DNA of 64,000 nucleotides from Endozoicomonas euniceicola (GCF_025562755.1 NZ_CP103300.1:4899001-4963000); one strand, 5' to 3'. Counted from the first letter of the stretch, positions 8,489-17,538 are shown. Notes: generated from the sequence alone by a model not told the origin. Translations and numbers: made by a program.

Positions 8489-9708
8489 GTGCAGGAAGTT
8501 ATCTTGAGCCATTATTCTCCAGCCGTCGCCATTCAGATGATCCGTTTCTACAATACCCTCAATGAGCGTGATCGCAGGCGTTACGCTGCTGTCGAGGCTG
8601 TTAAGCTTGGGCATGGCGGCATTGCATTCATATCTAAGTTATTAAACTGTGATCCAAAAACCATTAACCGTGGCATTACTGAACTCAAATCAGAAGAACA
8701 ACTGAACTCTGTCCGGCAGAGAAAAAAAGGGGTGGACGAAAAACACTGATCGAGAAAAATCCCAAGGTCGTTGATAACTTTCACTTGGTTTTACATAACC
8801 ACACTGCGGGAGACCCGGTACGACAGGGCTTGAAATGGACTAACCTTTCCCGTCGCAAGATATCCAGAAAACTCAAGGAACTTGGAACTCCTGCCAGTAA
8901 AAACATCGTTTCCCGCCTGCTTCATGAGAGTGGCTACCGTCGTCGTAAACCACAGAAAAAACAAACCATGGGTCAAAATGCCGATCGCAATGCTCAATTT
9001 GAAAAAATTGCCCATTTGCGAAAAGAGTATCTTGATGCGGGCAAACCAGTGATCAGTATCGACACCAAAAAGAAAGAATTGCTGGGTAATTTTTATCGTG
9101 AAGGCATTGTTGATTCTGCAGAACCGGTTATCGTTAATGACCATGATTTCCCCAGTGCCAGCGATGGCAAGGTCATTCCTCATGGAATTTACGACCTGAG
9201 CAAAAACACTGCGTCCCTGCATCTTAACGCCAGCCATGATACGACTGAATTTGCATGCGAAAGCATTGAACTCTGGTGGCATGAGCAGGGTCGACGAGAC
9301 TATCCAAATCATAACGAGTTGCTCATTTTATGTGATGGCGGAGGCAGTAATAGTGCGTTGACGTATATTTTCAAGGAAGATTTACAAGCACTGTCAAATC
9401 GCCTGGGTTTGGCAATACGGATAGCGCACTATCCACCATACTGTTCCAAATACAACCCAATAGAGCATCGCTTATTTCCCCATGTGACGCATGCCTGTAA
9501 GGGGGTATCACTGGAAAGCATCGAAACAGCAGCACACTACATGAGCAAAACAGAGACAACCACAGGTCTTGCAGTGACAGTCAGGATTATCGACAAAGTC
9601 TTCGAGACTGGCCGGAAGTATGCGGCTGATTTCAAGAAAAACATGACCATTCAGTTCGATAAGTTTCTACCAAAATGGAACTATAGAGCTATTCCTGCCA
9701 CTGGATGA
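8489..9708 (+). CDS. ISAzo13-type transposase, two frames joined by a -1 frameshift
   Basis: The N-terminal frame (8489-8749) and C-terminal frame (to 9708) join at a run of seven A followed by GGGG at 8722-8732. A -1 slip there gives the continuous sequence RKKRGGRKTLIEKNPKVVDN, as expected for the family. The C-terminal part has the Rhodopirellula-type DDE transposase motifs: SIDTKKKELLGNF, GIYDLSKNT, LLILCDGGGSN and HYPPYCSKYNPIEHRLF. Start may be GTG 8489 or TTG 8504; the latter has AGGAAG six bases upstream. Either programmed frameshifting or a disabling indel explains the break. Confidence 0.78.
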
Positions 9709-9726
9709 AATCTGGAAGTTATTTCG

Positions 9727-11723
9727 GTTGCGACAGGCTAAGCCTGAGAATGTGGGAGGCTCCATGAGTTGAAATCATTCGTTGAAATCCAGCAGGTTCG
9801 ACTCCTGCCCGGTAAAGACTAACCATCAGCCGGAAGCGAGTATTGCATAGTCAGTGGTAACGCTGGCTGTGAAGCGTATACAGCGGGTACTAAAGCCGTG
9901 GGATTGAGTCTCGAAATAATTGCATCGTTGGTGGGCTTCATTCTCTGGAAGATGGAGTCAGCACTGGACTGCCGGTAAGGTGAGGCAAATCCAGCCCGAC
10001 CGGGATCCGAGGCTAGGGCATAGGTACAGGATGGATTTCTCAGGAACCTGCGAGGTCCAGTATTGACCTGAGTAAGACAGCCATTGGTTCTATGGCTGAA
10101 AAGAACCCGGTCGTCAGGTTATGCTTCAGACCCGGCGGAGCGAATATGAAGCAACTCTCAGGAGTCCGGAAGCGAATTCATAAGTGACCGGGTAGTAGGT
10201 ACTGGAAGTCTTAGTGTCCCATAGTACTGATGACAACGGGGAACTCCGCTCAGGAGGACCCGGACGAGGAAAGGGGGCACCGTAGTTATTGACCCGTCTG
10301 TGGGAAACACATGAGGTGCACAGAAACTGATGTTTGTGTCAACGAAACAGAGACGGATAGCCATACTGGCCAGAGACAACCCGGCCATGGTATTCACTTC
10401 TCTCAATCACCATATGGATTACAACTGGCTTTTGCAGGCGTATCAACTGACTCGCAAGGATGGTGCGACAGGTGTAGATGGTCAAACAGCCGAGATATAT
10501 GCGGTACAGCTGGAGTCTAATCTCCTTAATCTGCTGGATCGAATTAAATCTGGCCAATACCGTGCCCCTGCCGTACGACGTACATACATAGATAAGGGAA
10601 AAGGTCAGAAAAGGCCGTTGGGTATTCCCACCTTCGAGGACAAGATTGTCCAAAGAGCTGTGGTTATGCTGTTGGAACCGATCTATGAGCAGGATTTTTA
10701 CAACTGTTCATTTGGCTTCCGGAAACAGCGGTCTGCACATCATGCGTTGGAAAGCCTGCGTAACCATATTATGAGAGACAGGGCTTACTGGGTTCTGGAC
10801 GTGGATATACAAAAGTATTTCGATACGATTGACCATGGACAGCTGAGGAAGTTTCTCGCCAGACGAGTAGTTGATGGCGTGGTAAGAAAGCTGATTGATA
10901 AATGGTTGAAGGCAGGTATTCTTGAATCCGGGGAGGTTTCCTACCCGGTACAGGGAACGCCTCAGGGCGGAGTGATTTCGCCATTATTAGCCAATATTTA
11001 TCTGCATTATGTATTGGATGACTGGTTTGTACAGACAGTTCTGCCAAGAATGAGAGGGCGGTGCAGCCTGACCCGGTTTGCTGATGACAGTGTTATGGTG
11101 TTTGAAAATCATGATGACTGTCGTCGGTTTGAAGAAGCACTTGCTAAGCGCTTTGAACGATACGGGTTAAATTTGCATCCGGAGAAAACGCAGTGTGTGG
11201 ACTTTCGGCCTAATCACCGGAAAGAAAACAAGCGCTGTGGAAATTCGGTCACCTTTGACTTTCTTGGATTCACACACTTCTGGGGAGTATCCCGGAAGGG
11301 AAACACTGTTATATTCCGGAAAACAGCCAAAGGGCGGATTGCCAGAACGCTGAAGGCATTCAACGACTATTGTCGTAAACATAGACATGACTCGTTGATT
11401 GATCAATACGCTGCATTGAACCGGAAACTTCGGGGACACTATGCGTATTTTGGTATTACAGGCAACGCCAAATCCCTGGGAACCATCCAACATAAAGTGA
11501 AGATAATATGGCGAAAGTGGCTCAGTCGATGTTCGCAGAAGAGCTACATCACATGGGAGAAATTCAACCTGTTCCTGAAACGTTTCCCCTTGGCACCGCC
11601 AAGAATCCATCATCAGTATTACCGAGGTTATCAGCCAGTGAACCAATAATTATGAGGAACCGGATGCGTTAGTTGCGCACGTCCGGCTCTATGAGGGTTG
11701 AGGTCGGTAACGGCCTCTTCTAC
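9727..11723 (+). mobile_element. group II intron 1, inside the right terminal repeat of the ISAzo13-type IS
   Basis: The 5' end is taken as GTTGCGACAGG at about 9727. Domain V is clear at about 11655-11687 (GAACCGGATGCG, then CGCACGTCCGGCTC), followed by domain VI and the 3' end CTAC near 11723. The roughly 600-bp stretch 9727-10329 before the reverse transcriptase is the structured domain I-III RNA and holds no other gene. Boundaries are accurate to a few bases only. Confidence 0.75.
10330..11649 (+). CDS. group II intron reverse transcriptase/maturase 1
   Basis: A 439-residue intron-encoded protein. Reverse transcriptase blocks are in order: RPLGIPTFEDKIVQRA, VLDVDIQKYFDTIDH (first catalytic Asp), GTPQGGVISPLLANIYLHY, and RFADDSVMVF (catalytic Asp pair, FADD instead of the usual YADD). 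A C-terminal maturase-specific region (LNRKLRGHYAYFGI) follows and there is no HNH endonuclease domain. It splices and mobilises its host intron RNA. The frame is open and looks intact. The start at ATG 10330 lacks a clear ribosome site. Confidence 0.9.
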   Translation: MFVSTKQRRIAILARDNPAMVFTSLNHHMDYNWLLQAYQLTRKDGATGVDGQTAEIYAVQLESNLLNLLDRIKSGQYRAPAVRRTYIDKGKGQKRPLGIPTFEDKIVQRAVVMLLEPIYEQDFYNCSFGFRKQRSAHHALESLRNHIMRDRAYWVLDVDIQKYFDTIDHGQLRKFLARRVVDGVVRKLIDKWLKAGILESGEVSYPVQGTPQGGVISPLLANIYLHYVLDDWFVQTVLPRMRGRCSLTRFADDSVMVFENHDDCRRFEEALAKRFERYGLNLHPEKTQCVDFRPNHRKENKRCGNSVTFDFLGFTHFWGVSRKGNTVIFRKTAKGRIARTLKAFNDYCRKHRHDSLIDQYAALNRKLRGHYAYFGITGNAKSLGTIQHKVKIIWRKWLSRCSQKSYITWEKFNLFLKRFPLAPPRIHHQYYRGYQPVNQ

Positions 11724-11788
11724 TCGGAGACTATCCCTAAGATATAGGAGTCACTGATATTTTCATGCAAATCTACTCCCTCTGAGAG

Positions 11789-11811
11789 GCGGTATTAATG
11801 ACAAATGCCGT
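11789..11811 (+). promoter_or_regulatory. leader hairpin of ADP-ribosyltransferase gene 2
   Basis: GCGGTATT pairs with AATGCCGT; one G-U pair replaces the A-U pair of copy 1. The spacing to the start codon matches copy 1 closely. The loop ATG opens the short frame MTNAVYTSGKFHSRGWQ, ended by TAG. Confidence 0.5.
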
Positions 11812-11873
11812 GTATACATCAGGAAAATTCCACTCAAGGGGCTGGCAATAGCGGCTACAAGAAGGGGTTCATA

Positions 11874-12605
11874 ATGTTGACTAGAGCAGGGCTTTTTGAC
11901 CGAGACAACCTGCTGTGCCTGGATAATCCGGCTAATTTCCAGAACACAATGAATGTGACCGGTGCCTGTTATGTGCCCAACAGCTGGACCACTGACCTGG
12001 GTAATGAATGGGTGCTTGCAACACACAAACCCTCCTACTTCTCTGGTTATGTTTTTCGGGCTGACCTCAGAGACCCACTGGTGATTTTAGAAAGTGGTTT
12101 TAGCATAGGTGCCGTCAGCCACGGCCGGGATCTGGATCAGGTAGTGTCCGGGGCTTTGGGGGGGATTACAGATCACTACGGCGTCTCTACAAGTGTCTGC
12201 GCTTCTGCCACTACCCAATACGTCACAAACAAGTTTTCCATGTATAATTTTAATATCTGGTATTTCTGTGGTTATATCTACCTCATTGACGCTGTACATT
12301 TTAAAGGCTTTGCCATTCCCAGCCCTCGTCCCAACCATCCTATAGCTATCAGGTTTCCCCATTTACGGGAAATTTATGAAGTTAACTTTCCTCACTTTAT
12401 TCCCAACTTTAAAATTGTCGGTGTTGTATACCCACCGGGGCATGATGGTTTGAGCCCATGGCCTAATTACCCATCAAAACTATTCTTGGCTGTAAACCCA
12501 TATTATTCAGCATCTTTCGTCTATGGACACCAAAAGACAGGTACGGAAGCTGCGAAAGTGGTAGCGGATCGCTTCAATGTCATGCATGGCTGGGTTGTGG
12601 TTTAA
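11874..12605 (+). CDS. pertussis/cholera-type mono-ADP-ribosyltransferase, copy 2
   Basis: A 243-residue paralogue of the 7476 gene, with most residues identical. YVFRADLRDP keeps the Arg-x-Asp pattern, YGVSTSVCAS keeps STS, and REIYEVNFPHFIP keeps the glutamates. The most variable stretches are residues 70-100 and the segment after STS. The ATG at 11874 follows GAAGGGG. There is no signal peptide. All predicted active-site residues are present, so it is probably functional. Confidence 0.72.
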   Translation: MLTRAGLFDRDNLLCLDNPANFQNTMNVTGACYVPNSWTTDLGNEWVLATHKPSYFSGYVFRADLRDPLVILESGFSIGAVSHGRDLDQVVSGALGGITDHYGVSTSVCASATTQYVTNKFSMYNFNIWYFCGYIYLIDAVHFKGFAIPSPRPNHPIAIRFPHLREIYEVNFPHFIPNFKIVGVVYPPGHDGLSPWPNYPSKLFLAVNPYYSASFVYGHQKTGTEAAKVVADRFNVMHGWVVV

Positions 12606-12835
12606 TTGTTGAAAATCACATCTAAATTAATGTCTGTTCAGTCAACCATTGCAAGGTTTGTACAAATACTGTCGCGAATGATAAACCCTGATGTTGAGGT
12701 TATTGATTCAACGCGGCTAAGGAATAGAAGGAACAGCGAGTGGATGCTATTGCCAGAATTATCTTAAGGAACGTCACATACGTCTAAAATATAGGAGTCA
12801 CTGATATTTTCATGCAAATCTACTCACTCTAAAAA

Positions 12836-12858
12836 ACGGTATTAATGACAAATGTCGT
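12836..12858 (+). promoter_or_regulatory. leader hairpin of ADP-ribosyltransferase gene 3
   Basis: ACGGTATT pairs with AATGTCGT using two G-U pairs. The loop ATG here opens MTNVVYASGKCYSRRNSGYR, which runs in frame into the toxin gene, unlike copies 1 and 2. Confidence 0.5.
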
Positions 12859-12916
12859 GTATGCATCAGGAAAATGTTACTCAAGGAGGAATAGCGGCTA
12901 CAGGAAGGGGTTCATA

Positions 12917-13672
12917 ATGTTGACTATAGCAGGGCTTTATGCCCGGAATAACCTGTTGTGCCTGGATAATCCGGCTAATTTCCAAAACACAATGAATGTG
13001 ACCGGTGCCTGTTATGTGCCTAACAGCTGGACCACTGACCTGGGTAATGAAGGGGTGCTTGTGACACACAAACCCTCCTACTTCTCTGGTTATGTTTTTC
13101 GGGGTGACCTCAGAAACCCAGTGGAGATTTTAGAAAGTGGTTTTAGCCTGGATGCCCCTCTCAGGCAGGGTCGGTATCTGGATAGGCTAGTGTCCGGGGC
13201 TGTGAGGGGGGATACAGGTTCCTACGGCATCTCTACAACTGTCTGCGCTTCTGCCTCTACCCGATACGTCATGGACATCAAGAACATATTTAATATGAGT
13301 CTCTGGTATTACGACGGTTATATCTACCTCATTGACGCTGTACATTTTAAAGGCTTTGCCATTCCCAGCCCTCGTCCCAATGATCCTATAGCTATCAGGT
13401 TTCCCCATTTACGGGAAGTTTATGAAGTTAACTTTCCTAACGCCATTCCCAATTATAAAATTGTAGGTGTTGTATACTTTCCGGGGATAAATAGTATTAC
13501 CCAACAGACCATATGGCCTCAACACCCACCAAAACTCATGCTGGCTGTAAACCCATACTATTCGGCATCTTTCGTCTATGGACACCAAAAGACAGGTATG
13601 GAAGCAGCGAAAGTGGTAGCGGATCGCTTCAATACCATGCATGGCTGGGTTGTTGTCCTGCCTGAATTCTAG
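12917..13672 (+). CDS. pertussis/cholera-type mono-ADP-ribosyltransferase, copy 3
   Basis: A 251-residue paralogue. YVFRGDLRNP, YGISTTVCAS (STT in place of STS) and REVYEVNFPNAIP mark the three catalytic regions. A short insertion (around INSITQQTIWPQ) lengthens the region before LAVNPYYS, and the C terminus adds LPEF. The ATG at 12917 follows GGAAGGGG; an upstream in-frame ATG at 12845 would add 24 residues. The STS to STT change is conservative. It is the last of the three copies and may have diverged longest. Confidence 0.7.
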   Translation: MLTIAGLYARNNLLCLDNPANFQNTMNVTGACYVPNSWTTDLGNEGVLVTHKPSYFSGYVFRGDLRNPVEILESGFSLDAPLRQGRYLDRLVSGAVRGDTGSYGISTTVCASASTRYVMDIKNIFNMSLWYYDGYIYLIDAVHFKGFAIPSPRPNDPIAIRFPHLREVYEVNFPNAIPNYKIVGVVYFPGINSITQQTIWPQHPPKLMLAVNPYYSASFVYGHQKTGMEAAKVVADRFNTMHGWVVVLPEF

Positions 13673-13680
13673 TAATAAAA

Positions 13681-13700
13681 TGCTTTCCAAAAGCACTTTA
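13681..13700 (+). terminator. weak terminator after ADP-ribosyltransferase gene 3
   Basis: TGCTTTCCAAAAGCA forms a 5-6 bp stem followed by CTTTATT. It is the only terminator-like structure seen after the tandem toxin genes. The stretch 13701-13884 holds no recognisable gene. Confidence 0.35.
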
Positions 13701-13884
13701 TTCAATTCTGTGGACAGTTTTTTGAGGGCTCAGCATTGATGCACCAAGGCTTGCGGTGTTTGTCAACAAAGATGTCGCCTCCACCTCAATGGCACTGACT
13801 TAAGCCCTCACCCCTTGTATTTATTGAGTTGACAAGCTTTAGCTCTAGAGTGCTGGAGCTTTTTAAATGCCTCTGGTCGCCTCT

Positions 13885-14176
13885 TTACGGCTCTTGGTTC
13901 TGATCGTCCCGGTCGGTCTCCAACTTTTTTATGTCTCCGATGATAACTATCATTTGAGCTTGAACCTGGTTGAGAGTGCCATTGGGATAAAGAGTGTTTG
14001 ATTGGTTACCTTCTTCATACAATCCAGTTGTGCGTGAGGCTATCTGTATTTGCGCTTGCTTTTCCAGTCCTTCAGAATTAGGAATATAATTTTCTTTACT
14101 CTTTTCCGGTTTTTCATCTCTTTCTTTTTTTTCGGTAAAACCAAAATTACTCTTAAGTTCACCTATTGTGCTTGAT
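13885..14176 (-). pseudogene. 3' fragment of an unknown gene cut by the IS1380-type element
   Basis: A minus-strand open frame of about 97 residues has no start codon and ends at TAA 13885. It is interrupted upstream exactly at the terminal repeat of the IS1380-type element at 14177. The visible sequence is polar and charged (KSNFGFTEKKERDEKPEKSK, then GLEKQAQIQIASRT) and looks like a coiled-coil or linker region. I do not recognise it, and its 5' part is not found on the other side of the element. Confidence 0.45.
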
Positions 14177-14241
14177 CCTAAATTCAGCGGTTAACCCCTG
14201 AGCTTCTGAGTAACTCCTCCGGTCTCGCCACTTGCACAGAG

Positions 14242-15603
14242 TCAAGCTGGTGAGGCTGTTTCAACCCTGACCAGCTTGTACCCCATTTCTTCTGCACGCT
14301 TTTTCATATTTTTAATCACTCGGTCACGATACTGCTCCTCGTAGTAATCCTGACCTCGCTCAACATATTCTGATCCATTTTTCAGCATGCTATAAATCAG
14401 TCGTGCAAGTTTGTGTGCAGTCGCTGTAATCGCTTTGGGTGCACCCAGCTTACTTCTCATCCGGCGATAATAGGCTCCTAGGGCACTTTTTGAATTTACC
14501 AGTGTCAGTGCGGCCATCCTCAGAGCTGAAGCAGCCCTGTTTGGAATCCTTTTGGTCTTACTGCTTAACACCTTTCCCCCGGATATTTTGTTTCCGGGAC
14601 TCAGCCCCAGCCAGGAACAAAAGTGCTTCTCTGTCGGCCAGCGGTTCATGTCCGTCCCTGTCTCAGAAATAACTTTCAGGGCGGTATTTTCTTCTATCCC
14701 CTCGATCGCTGTCAGATCGACCCCGGTCATCCTTTAAAGGTGAGCTCTTACATCAAAGCCGGGGGCGCTGGCTGATTTTCTCTTTGCAGGCAATGAGGCG
14801 CTTTCGACCTGATCATCGAACTGACTCAGCTGATTCTCAAGTGCCTTATCACAAGCTTCGATTTCCTTTTCGTAAAAATCATAAAGCTCAACGGCCTGCT
14901 TCAGAGCAAACAAATGCTCTGCCCGATAGTGTCCATGCAATGATTTAGCAATGACTTTCTCTGATTGCTTGCAATGGGAATCACGGTGGCTCGCCAATAC
15001 TACAGGATCGCGCTCACCCCTGAGGATGGAACGAATGATGCTCATCCCGGTTTTGCCGGTAACATCCGAAACGACATTATCCAGCAGCAGGTTCATTTGG
15101 CGTAAGGCTTTCTGCATGTGCTGTATGTGCGACGCTCGATAGCGGATCAGGGTTTCACGCTGGCGCATGTAAGCACGCAGAGCGCACACTTGATCTTCAG
15201 GACGAAAAGCACCTTCAAGCAAGCCATGTGTATGCAGTTGTTGTAACCACTGGCAGTCCTGTACGTCACTTTTACGACCAGGGACGTTTTTAACGTGGCG
15301 TGCATTCACCAGCCTGACTTCAAGCCCGTGCTCTTCAAGCATTTCGAAAGCAGGAATCCAGTATATTCCGGTGGACTCCATGACTACGGTGGTAATCCCG
15401 ATACATACAAGCCACTGGGCCATTATCTCGAGATCAGCAGTGAAGCAGGCAAAAGACCGGACAGGCTTATCATCCAGCTCTTCAGGGACAGCAACAAAGT
15501 GGAACTCTGAGCCAATATCAATGCCTGCCGCGTAGAGGTTGACGGTTTTAAGGTGACCAGATATTCGTTTTTGTGCTTTAGTGGGTTTTGGGTTGTGCTT
15601 CAT
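14242..15603 (-). pseudogene. IS110-type transposase with one in-frame stop
   Basis: The frame from ATG 15603 encodes the DEDD N-terminal domain (GIDIGSEFHF, VMESTGIYWIPAFE, KNVPGRKSDVQDCQWLQQLH). It stops at TAA 14736-14734 after DVRAHL. The same frame continues without shift as RMTGVDLTAIEGIEENTALK and carries the C-terminal transposase_20-type domain with the conserved Ser region around HFCSWLGLSPGNKISGGK. A single base change (for instance CAA to TAA) explains the break. Together the parts have a normal length of about 453 residues. Confidence 0.8.
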
Positions 15604-15830
15604 GACTGCCTACCTATACTCCAGAGCGAAGGCATATCTGGGTATGGGGCTGTCGATCATATGCAGTCTTCCGAACGAGATCGCCAGGCGTCATCAGTGA
15701 TGCGGTCGCCAGCCTCCCGACCACGCTAAACTCCGGGCACGGGGCACCAGTGTGCGTTCGGTCTCTGGCCTGGATATGCCTTCCTCCTTATCGTAGAACG
15801 AAGGCTCAAGGTTAGCTTATTAAAAGAGTT
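15604..15830 (-). ncRNA. candidate bridge RNA region of the IS110-type element
   Basis: About 230 bp of non-coding DNA lies directly upstream of the transposase, inside the element. It has several short complementary segments (for example GGTCGGGAGGCTGGCGACC in the minus-strand sense). In IS110-group elements this position, the left-end non-coding region, encodes the bridge RNA that pairs with target and donor DNA. This call rests on position and length, not on a modelled fold. Confidence 0.35.
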
Positions 15831-15903
15831 ACTCTGGGATGCGTGCCCGCAGGGTGAGCTAGTCCGCTAAACTCTAACCCTCAACAATATTGAGGGCTCG
15901 AAG

Positions 15904-17456
15904 ATGGTTCGACCACCAAAACCCACTCCCCCAAAGGGTGAGTTGTCTGAAATGGAAAAAGATCCCTTATCCGTCAAACTCGAAGTCGATTCTTTCGACG
16001 GTAAAATTCATGTCAGTGGGAGCCTGAAGCATCGGTCACCCCAATGGGACAGCTTCCTTTTTTTATACAGTTTTTAAAAACAGGTCACCGATTTGAACCC
16101 TGGATTAACGATTGCCCACTAACTTATAAAAGTCCAAACGCCCCTCAAAAAGTGGATGTGATTGGCTCATTAATGCTTTCCATTCTTTCAGGACATAAAC
16201 GCTATGCGCATATCGGAACAATTATTGGTGATAAAGTAAACGCTCAGTTGCTCGGGATGAAAAAAATTGTCAGCGATGATTCTGCCAGACGTGGTTTAAA
16301 GAAGATTGACGAAGATGAAGGCGTTGAATGGATGCAAAAACACCTCCATCTCTGTTTTGATCCGTTATTAACCATTCCATGGATTATGGATGTTGATGTT
16401 ACCGTGAAAACCATTTATGGGCATCAGGAAGGAGCGGTTAATGGCTATAACCCACATAAGAAAGGGAGACCCTCTCATACTTACCACTCATATATGATGG
16501 CTAATCTTAAATTAATACTGGAGGTTGAAGTCAGACCCGGAAATCAAAGTCAAAGTAAATACTCTTTACCCGGTTTAATGGAGCTATTAAATCGACTTCC
16601 AAAACGCTGCTGGCCTGAATTTGTTCGTGGTGATTGTGATTGGGGAAGTGACCGGGTAATGAGCGAATTGGAAGATGCTGGTTGTCATTATCTTTTTAAA
16701 ATGAAGAAGCACGACAACGTTAAGAAAGCCATAGGGAATGCACACTGTAGCGGAGGATGGGTAAAATACGACAACCATTGGGAGGGAAAAGAATCCGTAA
16801 TTAAACTGTCAGGTTGGAAAAAAGAAAGACGCATAATTATTGTTCGAAGACGGCGTCCTGAAAATGAAATACCGATGTTGGAAAAAGGAATAAAAGAACG
16901 TCAACAAACGTTAGCATTAATAGAAGAGCCAGAAAATATAAAAGCTTACGAGTATTCGGTTCTGGTCACATCTCTTGATAATGATATAGTCTCGATCATT
17001 AATCATTATCGCAATAGGGCTGACTGTGAAAATAACTTTGATGAAATCAAAAACCAATGGGGCTGGGGCGGTTATGTAACAAAAGATATGGCAAGATGTC
17101 GAATGCTGGCCCGAATGGTTGCCTTGGTTTACAACTGGTGGACGCTATACGTTCGATTGAGTAATCCGGACTCCCATAAAGAATCAATTACCAGCCGTCC
17201 CTTATTAATGAGTTCAATTGGCAAGCTGACCCACTCTGGCAACCAAAAGAAAATAAAGCTGACAAGCCAGCATCGATGGATGTATAAAATTGCGAAATTA
17301 CAAAGTGAACTGTGTGATTTTTTTTATTCAATCAAAAGTATCGCACCGCAGTTGAATCCAATTAACGCATGGTGTCGTATTTTAACGAAAGCGGTCTCAA
17401 AATTTTTAAAAAAAGGGCAGGTTATTACGATGCAACCATTAATTCGATCGGGCTAA
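15904..17456 (+). pseudogene. IS1380-type transposase with an N-terminal frameshift
   Basis: From 16044 the frame encodes 470 residues with IS1380/DDE_Tnp_1-like features: PWIMDVDVTVKTIYGHQEGA, FVRGDCDWGSDRVM, and the late motif NHYRNRADCENNFDEIKNQW with the catalytic Glu. The expected N terminus is in another frame from ATG 15904 (MVRPPKPTPPKGELSEMEKD). Reading across, (V)QWEPEASVTPMGQLPFF needs a -1 shift near 16012. Either one base has been lost or translation starts inside at 16044. The catalytic core is intact, so activity from the internal start cannot be excluded. Confidence 0.65.
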
Positions 17457-17538
17457 TGACTTAAAAAAACGCTGCTCAGAACCGTGAGAAGCTATTCCTA
17501 ATGGCATGGCTCAGTGGCGTTCAACTGCTGAATTTAGG

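Larger units (their letters stand above)
8416..11736 (+). mobile_element. ISAzo13-type insertion sequence, interrupted by a group II intron
   Basis: The left end GGAATAGTCCCAGAATAACTTCC at 8416 is mirrored by a right end split in two: AAGTTATTTCG up to 9726 and GACTATCC at 11729-11736. The intervening 2 kb is a group II intron. The element is flanked by CTAA on both sides (8412-8415 and 11737-11740), a probable target duplication. It sits exactly at the right edge of hairpin element A. Confidence 0.75.
14205..15835 (-). mobile_element. IS110-type element nested in the left end of the IS1380-type element
   Basis: An IS110-type transposase on the minus strand, with non-coding flanks, splits the left terminal region of the IS1380-type element from its transposase. 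IS110 elements lack terminal inverted repeats, so the limits given are approximate. The short matching sequences GAGTAACTC near 14212 and GAGTTACTC near 15828 may lie at the edges. Confidence 0.6.
14177..17538 (+). mobile_element. IS1380-type element, itself carrying an IS110-type insertion
   Basis: The left end CCTAAATTCAGCGGTTAACC at 14177 and the right end (reverse complement CCTAAATTCAGCAGTTGAAC) at 17538 form imperfect terminal inverted repeats; the first 12 bases are identical. The transposase lies at 15904-17456. The right end cuts into an IS200/IS605 tnpA gene. The left and right neighbours do not match as one disrupted gene, so a rearrangement probably followed insertion. Confidence 0.7.

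Noticed and set aside
9792..9808. tRNA T-arm-like hairpin GCAGGTTCGACTCCTGC
   Set aside because: It lies inside the group II intron domain I region, and there is no acceptor stem, D-arm or anticodon arm in the right place.
7476..13672. Toxin-antitoxin arrangement with immunity gene beside each ADP-ribosyltransferase
   Set aside because: No small conserved gene follows any of the three copies; the spaces hold only repeats and mobile elements.
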